Source of the DNA: Prorocentrum cordatum
Lineage: Eukaryota; Sar; Dinophyceae; Prorocentrales; Prorocentraceae
Reading direction: 5' to 3'
Assembly (NCBI GenBank): GCA_963575745.1
Contig: CAUYUJ010015838.1
Location: forward strand, 136,001-200,000
Length of the DNA: 64,000 nucleotides
Shown here: in pieces, positions 58,107 to 64,000 of the stretch
Position numbering within the stretch: position 1 is the stretch's first letter
Layout: each line of letters starts with the position of its first letter
Position numbers and translations under genes: made by a program
The notes under the pieces: generated by a model
Databases searched by the model: none
The model's input: the letters and a program-made list of their open reading frames with translations, nothing else
What the model was told of the DNA's origin: nothing

Positions 58107-59243
58107 TCACCGCTCCATTTGGGGGCCCCCGCTCTCCGCCGAGATCGCCCTCATCGCCGCGCGCAGCGCCGGAACGCCGCCGTCGCGAGCGGGCTCAGCA
58201 TCGAGGCCCTCGCCGAGCGCCCTCAGGCGCTCCCGGTAGCCGGCGTGCCCGGGCACCAGCCGAGAGAGCGCCGCCGCGTAGTTCGCACGCGGCCCGCCGC
58301 CCGTGCCCTCCACGATGACCGCGTCCAGCAGGGAGGACACGCGGGCCAGCTCCTCGAGAGGGACCAAAGAATGGCATAAGCATGCGGTCGGACACTGCTG
58401 CTTGGCGTGTCGCAGCAGCGGCCGCGGCGACACGCTATACTCTGCAAGCGGATCGCGTGTCGTTGCGCTCCGCGGGGCGGGAGGCAGGGAAACGCTGGGG
58501 ACGTTGACGCTTTGGGGCCGGGAAGTGGATAGTATGTCGCGCCGAAACTTGGTGGGCCAGAACTGGCGGAGCGACACGCCAAGACACACCGTAAACGTTC
58601 GGAGCACCGCGCGGATTTGTTTGGATCGGCGCTTGCCCCCCCATGGCCGCGCCTCGGGCGGCGCCCCAGGCGCGCCAGGAAGGGAGGTCCAACGCCTAAC
58701 TAAGACATTCGCGCGGACCTCGGAAAATTTATGTTCATGCTCACTTTTTCTTCTGCGATCCTCGTCCGGCTCGTCCTTGCCGAGCCAGTCTCGGACGAGT
58801 ACCGTGTTCTCTGGGTTGAGGACGCAGGACACGGGGTTGTTGTCGACCAGCACTTTTCGCCTCAGGTCCGCGTCGTTGTGCCTGGGAGGCACGTGCGCGA
58901 GGTCCTTGAGGAAGAAGCCGGGCAGCCGGGGTGCCGTGCACGCCGGCTGCGTCAGGACGTTCAATCCGAAAACACGGCCGCCTGGGTCCAAGTGGCGCAG
59001 TATGGCTTTAGTGTACTGCGCAGAGGCAGTGGTGAAGATCCACGGCGTGTCGATGACGCCCTGCCTCCGTCGCTCCTGGATCCACGCTAAGAAGTCATCG
59101 ACGCCTGGGCGAACAGACACGTGGCACTTGTGGCTGACACCAAGCTGCACGTCGACGCTGAAGTCGACGCTGTCCAGCTTTCGCTTATGGCAGTGTACTC
59201 CCTCGCAGCTTACCCGGACGAGCGTCTCGTCGAGGTCCAGCAC
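58107..59243 (-). CDS. FCP1/SCP-type HAD phosphatase (CTD phosphatase-like)
   Basis: The exon at 59243-58761 follows a CTCGTAG acceptor and starts VLDLDETLVR, the DxDxT active-site block with both catalytic Asp. It continues with HVSVRPGVDDFLAWI, WIFTTASAQYTKAIL, GFFLKDLAHV and VLVDNNPVSCVLNPENTVLV, then RDWLGKDEPDE, in normal SCP-family order. The last exon (about 58367-58107) reads LVPLEELARVSSLLDAVIVE and ends AESGGPQMER. Together they give the catalytic core. The N-terminus lies on unidentified upstream exons, so this annotation is 5'-partial. The family dephosphorylates phospho-Ser/Thr, often on the RNA polymerase II CTD. The intron between the exons is open in frame for its whole length, but its translation is unrelated to phosphatases and matches dispersed elements. 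Confidence 0.82.
   Translation of the reverse strand: MLDLDETLVRVSCEGVHCHKRKLDSVDFSVDVQLGVSHKCHVSVRPGVDDFLAWIQERRRQGVIDTPWIFTTASAQYTKAILRHLDPGGRVFGLNVLTQPACTAPRLPGFFLKDLAHVPPRHNDADLRRKVLVDNNPVSCVLNPENTVLVRDWLGKDEPDEDRRRKSEHEHKFSEVRANVLVRRWTSLPGAPGAPPEARPWGGKRRSKQIRAVLRTFTVCLGVSLRQFWPTKFRRDILSTSRPQSVNVPSVSLPPAPRSATTRDPLAEYSVSPRPLLRHAKQQCPTACLCHSLVPLEELARVSSLLDAVIVEGTGGGPRANYAAALSRLVPGHAGYRERLRALGEGLDAEPARDGGVPALRAAMRAISAESGGPQMER
58382..58592. mobile_element. Family B element, copy 5
   Basis: Left end ATGCGGTCGGACACTGCTGC, then TTGGCGTGTCGC. Right end GCGACACGCCAAGACACACC. Internal GATCGCGTGTCGTTGCGCTC, GGGGACGTTGACGCTTTGGG and TGGTGGGCCAGAACTGG. Confidence 0.82.
58593..58730. mobile_element. 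Family A element, copy 4 (fold-back)
   Basis: Left arm AACGTTCGGAGCACCGCGCG with GATTTGTTTGGATCGGCGC. The right arm TTCGCGCGGACCTCGGAAAA is more diverged in its inner part. Confidence 0.75.
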
Positions 59244-59434
59244 CTACGAGAACGGCGCTCATACACCGTACCATGTTTGGACCCCCGTCGGGCCTCGTTC
59301 CAACGCGGACGGTGCACAATGTTTGCTTTGGCCCTGGGGGCCGAAACAAAAACTACATGCACCGAGCCCTTCCTGGGGTCGGAGAGCGACGACGCCTCGG
59401 GAGACGCCACCGCGGTACGGTGCATACTGCAAGC

Positions 59435-59610
59435 CCGTAGAACAGGGACGCACGACGATAAGGATGCAAGGGCCTTGGAAGGGTTCCCTTGGGTCGCCTT
59501 GGGACAAGTGTCGACACTCTGCGAGCAGGGCGCGGCCAGCGAGAGCGGCCCAAGGAGGGGCCGAAGGGGAAGGATGCAAAAGGGCAACCCTGCCACGCCG
59601 CTCACCCTCC
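59435..59610. repeat. Family K dispersed repeat, copy 2
   Basis: GGGACGCACGACGATAAGGA, GGGCCTTGGAAGG, CGGCCAGCGAGAGCGGCCCA and GGCCGAAGGGGAAGGATGCA. It lies just upstream of the first recognised phosphatase exon, so probably in its intron. Confidence 0.78.
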
Positions 59611-60789
59611 CTGCGCGGGTGGACTGCGCAGGGCGTCTGCGGGGGAGCACCAGCAGCATGGGCTCCACGCGGGGCCTCTGCACCAGCAGCGTGGGCACCG
59701 ACATCGAGATGCCCCTGCCCGCCCGGGGCTCGGCGGAGGCCGCCGCGCCGCGCCAGGGGCGGCCCCCCGCGCCGCAGCTCGCCGCCGCGCGGCGGCCCAC
59801 CGCGGCGCGGGCGGCGCGCGCGCGAGCGGCCGCGCGGGCGGCGGCCGCCGCGGCGGGGGACATCGCCGCCGCGGCCGGGGGGGGGCGGAGGCGAGCGCCG
59901 GGCGGGGGCGAGGCCTCTCACGGCGCGTGGCGGCGCCTCGGACGAGCAGCAGCGGCTGACGAACCTGCAGGCAAGCATGTCTCGGGGAGGCGTCAGACTC
60001 GGGTTCTCGGGGGGGCTCGGGCGGGCCCGGCGGGGCCGCCAGGAGAACGACGAGGCCCAAGCTGAAATCTGGCGCGAGCTCCCGCTGCCAGCATCCCACG
60101 AAAACTGGACCGTCAAGATTCGGGGCGGGGCCGTCGGAAAGCATCGGCAAACCCAAGGTCTGGCTGACTCGAGTCTTGCGTTGCACGTTGCCCCGAATGC
60201 TTTGCAGCCCTGCGTCGACTGCTTCTCGTTCACCGCTCCGGAACGGGCAAGAGAACAGTCGGCAGGCAGGTGCCGCCTGATAGGGAGACGGGAGCGGAAA
60301 AGGCGCAGAAGCACATGAGCAGCTGCTGCCCAGAGAGGACGAGGCCGGCCGGCAGACCGGGGGCCGCGGGCGCCCAGCAGACCCCCCCGAGTCGAGAGAG
60401 CGGCCGAAGCACCCGGCGGCGGGCGAGAGCAAGCTGAGCCGCCCCGCGGCCCTGGGCCGGGGGAACCAAAAGGCACCGACACCGCTACGGTCGGATCTGG
60501 GACGGAAGAACATCCTTCAAGAACATGGGTCGTGAGACCCTACGCCGGCCAAAGCACCACAAAGCATAAGATCACTCGAGGGTGCCCTCCCCCACGATGC
60601 ACGAGAACATCCAGCAAGCACGGAGAGCATCAGGGTACCCACCCCGAACCGACCTCGATCTTATACCTCGGTCCGACCGTACTCCCCGGGTCTCTCCTGG
60701 AGTGCGTTCTGACCAAAACTTCGACGCGAACCCAGCCGTGGCGACGAGGGCCTCCCAGGAGGCCCAAAGAGGCAAAAGCGAGGGAAGAG

Positions 60790-61330
60790 CAGCGGCATCG
60801 GAACCTTTTTGGGCCTCTTGAGGGCCGGCGGCGTTCTTCTTCGACTTGGCGGGACGGGGCCTCGCCTTGCGGTTGATGTTGCGCAGGGCGTTCTTCTTCG
60901 ACGTGGCGGCCTCCGTGCCCCCGCCGCTTTCGCGGGAGGCGCGCCGCGGAAACGACGCCACTGGTCACGAGCGGCGAACACATCCGTATCCGCGCCCTCG
61001 CGCTCTGGACTCCAGGGCGCGAGCACGCAGTCGCGCAGATGCGCTCCGCGCGGGGCATCTGCGAAAAGGTGTCCCGAATCCGCTGGGGTCCGCGGCTCTG
61101 GGGCCCGGCCCGCGAGGCCAGGGCTACGGTTGTCGCCCACGAGCCGCGCCCGACGACCCGACCGCAGCCCCCCTGCGAGGGTGCAGGCTCAGCCACGGGG
61201 GCCCCCGCGCGAGGCGCCAGTGCCACTGAGCCTCCGCGCTTGCGCGCCAGTGCTCGGCACTCCTGCGCGACCTCAGGCGTTTCCCCAGTTCGAGGCGGCG
61301 TGTTCGGGCCTCGGGATTCTTTCCAGCAGG
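60790..61330 (-). CDS. Possible exons, basic protein
   Basis: Two minus-strand stretches look coding. About 61310-60960: VAQECRALARKRGGSVALAP, then IRDTFSQMPRAERICATACS. About 60945-60800: TEAATSKKNALRNINRKARP, then RPAKSKKNAAGPQE. They are in different frames, so a boundary is needed near 60950. They could be 5' exons of the phosphatase gene or a separate nuclear-type basic protein; there is no evidence to choose. Confidence 0.36.
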
Positions 61331-61339
61331 TGCGCCTCA

Positions 61340-62350
61340 CCGAGAGCGTTTCGGGGTTGCCCGGGTCGTCCCGAACGGCCGCCGAAGGCCCGAGCTCTGA
61401 CCCGAAAACCCAGCTCGGCGGGCGCGCCCAAGGGGGAAGGCAGAGGTGATGGAAGGAAAGCGCACATTCAAATCTATAGGAAGGAGGAATGGGGAAGGGC
61501 AAGGCGACGAAGGCGCTATAGGTGTGGGTGCGGATTGTCAGACCCCGAGGGGGGCTGCCATTCGAGCGGGGACCCCCACCCGACAACACACCCATCGCCC
61601 ACACCGGAATTACACCCCGAGCATCTGGAGGTCGTCTGCGTGTGGGTGCTGGTTGTCCGTTCATGCAGCGAGGGCGGGCCTTCTCAGCGCTTCCCGCCTT
61701 CCGAAGAGCTCTCTGCGCCTTCTCTCCAGAGCCACGGGCGGCTTACCGGCAGGCCGGAGGGCTTCTGAGAAGCCCCGCCGCCTTCTGAGCAGGCCTGCCC
61801 TCCACCGCTTCCCCCCCCGGCGCCCACGAGCAGTGGCGAGCGGGCAGAAGGGCTGTCCCGTCCCAGCCCTGGCCCTTTCACGATGGTGCCCTCTGCGCCT
61901 TGCGAGCGTCAGGACGCTGCCTTGTCGGCCCGATTCGCCTCGAATGGCCCGGCTCAGGGCCAACCCGATGACCGAACCAATAGAAGATCCACAACGAGAC
62001 TGGAGCCGTGCTGTCGCACCGCGGGCGCTTGAGGCTTCAAGTTGGGCCTACCTTGGATGCGGCCTGGACGCAATCGGTCGGAAGTGCACAAGTCCATGGC
62101 TTCATGCCAGCATGTGGCCCAGTGGGGACCACGCTGGAACTTATACGAGGGAGCAATTGGTAAGGCCCCCCCACAGTCCCGGCTGGCCTCAACAGGCCCC
62201 CCAGATGGTTCTGGCAGATAGCCTGGTCTCAACAGGCCCCCTGAGATAGTCCTGGCAGATGGCCCTAGATAATTCGGGGTGCGCACAGACAGCCCTCCCA
62301 GATAGTCCCGGCTGCCCTCCATAGGCCCCCCGAGTAGTCCCAGCTGTCCC
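61340..62350. other. No firm gene; CCCCCAGATAGTCCTGG-type phrases
   Basis: GC-rich sequence. From 62165 to 62345 the phrase GGCCCCC(C/T)(A/G)GATAGTCC(T/C)GGC with variants recurs about six times at 35-60 bp spacing. Confidence 0.5.
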
Positions 62351-62364
62351 CTGGGGCGGTCTCA

Positions 62365-62550
62365 ACCACCCCTACCCTGGGGCGCGGAGCAGCGCTCCAG
62401 GCGCGCGGCCAAAGGCGGCGCCAGGGTGCTGAGACCGCCCCAGTCTACTCGGGGGGGGCTCCTGGCGAAGACGGCCTCGCACATGCGCTTCACCACGGCT
62501 GCGCCGATGCTCCTCGCCGAGAAAAAATGCACACGTCCGAATGATGCCAA
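62365..62550 (-). CDS. Possible exon with the VHFFSAR block
   Basis: The minus-strand frame reads ASFGRVHFFSARSIGAAVVK, then RMCEAVFARSPPRVDWGG. It resembles the 24640-24760 segment and likewise lies just 3' of a family A element. Unrecognised. Confidence 0.36.
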
Positions 62551-62582
62551 GCATAGAGGATCAAACGAAAGGCATACACCTC

Positions 62583-62730
62583 ATTTCTCGGAGGTCTCCG
62601 CGGATTTCTTGGATCGGCGGCCCCCCGTTCCCTGGCGCGCTCCGCCCGCCAAGGAGGGGGGGGGAGCGGCGGCGCCGCCAGGTGGGCCCAACGCGCCGAT
62701 CCAAGAAATCGGCGCGGAGCACCGCGACAG
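62583..62730. mobile_element. Family A element, copy 5 (fold-back)
   Basis: The clearest copy. Left arm TTTCTCGGAGGTCTCCGCGG with ATTTCTTGGATCGGCG. Right arm CGCCGATCCAAGAAATCGGC with GCGGAGCACCG. Confidence 0.85.
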
Positions 62731-62799
62731 TGGGTGTACGCAGATTTCGTTGATTCGGCAATTTCGAATGTAAGGCTCGGGGGAGCACGGTCGTGACTT

Positions 62800-63010
62800 A
62801 TGCACCGGGTCGCAGACCTCGAAGGATCAGAAAGCTGCGCCGGAAAGGTGGCGCGACTTCTGCAGCCCAGGCCGAAGGGCTCACCATCAAGTGCCGAAGT
62901 CCCGAAGCTCGTGCCACCTTGAGCCCCCCCCCCCAAGGAACCTGGGTCATCAGCGAGAAGTCGAGGATGTAGGTCTCCACTTTGAGCGATGACCTCGTTC
63001 CCGGGCCCTG
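62800..63010 (-). CDS. Possible C-terminal exon, unknown protein
   Basis: The minus-strand frame reads SLKVETYILDFSLMTQVPWG, then KVARASGLRHLMVSPSAWAA and FLILRGLRPGA with a stop. The first 17 residues look strongly coding. The poly-G at 62925-62935 may lie beyond a splice donor, making the rest intronic. Confidence 0.38.
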
Positions 63011-63451
63011 CTCCGCCAGGCCCCCGCCGGCCCGCGGGGTGCGCCGTGCGGGACCCCCGTGGCCCAGGCGAGGCACCAGAAGAGGAAGCAGTGGGGAGGG
63101 CGGGGGGCCGGAAGGGCGCGGGGGCGGGACGGCTCAAGACCCACACTCAGCCAGCCCAGCAAGCGCTGGCAGGTGGCAAGCCCCTGATGGTGTCCCTGCG
63201 ATCGCACGGGCCCGTGCTGAAAGGAAACCTCGTCACCAGTCCTTCGTGGATCGATGGGCCGACGGCTCTTCCACGGGAGATGGGAGTCGTCGCAGGCCCT
63301 GGCTGGCGGGTGCCCTGGCCGCTGCGGGTCACCACGGTTGACGGGCCGACAGGGCATGGGCCATGGGCTCTCGCACGCCCGGCAGGGCGATTGTTCCGTC
63401 CGCGCCAGGGCACTCCGCGGGGCCCCCCGAGTGCCTAGGTGAACCCCCCAC

Positions 63452-63540
63452 GGACCCTGGACGTCATGACTTTTTCCGGAACGTCGGCCCCCAAAGGCTT
63501 CGACCTATTCCCTGGGACGGGTTTTCCCCGGTAACGGCCG
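63452..63540. repeat. Family F dispersed repeat, copy 3
   Basis: GGACCCTGGACGTCATGACT, GGCTTCGACCTATTCCCTGG and GACGGGTTTTCCCCGG. The right half is short or diverged. Confidence 0.68.
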
Positions 63541-63667
63541 CTATACCACGAACATAATCCGAAACGAACGCTGAGTGGGGAGCGGAGGGGGATGTTCTGG
63601 CCACGGCGAGCCTCGGCCACGAGTAGGCACTGAGATCTGAGGGGCGGCCCGAACCCAGGGCCCCTCT

Positions 63668-63800
63668 CCCAGACCCCCGACGTCACGATTTCTTCGTTGC
63701 GCCGACCCCCGAGGTCTCGACCCCTTCGCCAGGACCGGCCTTTCGTCCCGAGTCGTTGCTGGACGCTCCCGAGGCCCGGTGAGGTGAGGGCCCCTCCAGA
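63668..63800. repeat. Family F dispersed repeat, copy 4
   Basis: CCCAGACCCCCGACGTCACG, GAGGTCTCGACCCCTTCGCC, CGAGTCGTTGCTGGACGCTC and CCGAGGCCCGGTGAGGTGAG. It lies about 215 bp from copy 3. The rest of 63000-64000 holds no recognised gene. Confidence 0.78.
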
Positions 63801-64000
63801 GCCCGACAACAGCACGAGACCTTCTGCCGTGATCTGCCCCATGGCTCGCGAGGGTCTGGACCTGCGGACCCGCCCCCCTCGGGCCCTCCACGCGGAAGAC
63901 ATCTCCACACTCACGGCCTCTCGGGCCCCGGCTCCTCGGCCGCGACCCCACGGATGCGGACGCCCCGCGCGGAGCGCACCCATGGCATCGCGCCCGGGAG

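Larger units (their letters stand above)
58368..58760 (-). other. Phosphatase intron made of family B and A elements
   Basis: About 393 bp, of which about 350 bp is accounted for by family B copy 5 (58382-58592) and family A copy 4 (58593-58730), lying end to end. The exon edges are inferred from loss of phosphatase similarity. No clear GT-AG pair is visible. Confidence 0.62.

Noticed and set aside
58368-58760. Treating the open in-frame intron as a phosphatase insert domain
   Set aside because: Its translation is the translation of dispersed repeats found elsewhere in the window, and it interrupts the family's C-terminal helix.
58303-60318. Longest ORF of the window, 671 codons, plus strand
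   Set aside because: It is antisense to the phosphatase exons and to GC-rich sequence upstream. The minus strand carries the complete HAD motifs.

Overview
The window looks like nuclear DNA of a dinoflagellate. The strongest single sign is a dinoflagellate spliced-leader (SL) sequence embedded in genomic DNA at 44890-44911. Supporting signs are GC-rich codon choice, small exons split by introns with non-consensus ends, very abundant microsatellites and minisatellites, and almost all recognisable coding sequence on one strand (minus), as in unidirectional dinoflagellate gene arrays. No rRNA, tRNA or CRISPR was recognised.

Layout, reading the minus strand from high to low coordinates. 63-60 kb holds fragmentary exons. 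59.2-58.1 kb is an FCP1/SCP-type (HAD) phosphatase whose intron is almost entirely two dispersed elements. 56.5-55.4 kb is long ACT and AGCAT-type repeats. 54.3-51.9 kb has isolated exons and a 90-bp minisatellite. 51.5-48.7 kb is a tandem array of 0.8-1.0 kb units. 46.7-44.4 kb carries exons of an unidentified minus-strand gene, with an SL-tagged processed retrogene (44890-45728, plus strand) sitting between two of them. 36.7-31.8 kb has weak exon candidates among triplet repeats. 25-14.4 kb has small exons repeatedly sandwiched between dispersed elements. 13.7-11.5 kb is a kinesin. 10.2-1.9 kb is one glycosyltransferase-like gene whose two exons are separated by an intron of about 7.3 kb packed with minisatellites.

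At least seven families of short (about 90-230 bp) dispersed elements recur in the window. Several have terminal inverted repeats, and many lie in introns or next to exon edges. I name them A, B, D, E, F, G, K, plus an AT-rich one, H, and a weak pair, I. Families A and B together make up nearly a whole phosphatase intron, which fits introner-like or intron-resident MITE-like elements. This is the most interesting system in the window.

The genes have no evident common pathway: a motor protein, a phosphatase, a secretory-route sugar transferase and several unrecognised proteins. Most exon boundaries are inferred from reading frame and protein-family continuity and need transcript evidence. Confident calls are the kinesin, the phosphatase, the glycosyltransferase-like gene and the SL-tagged retrogene.
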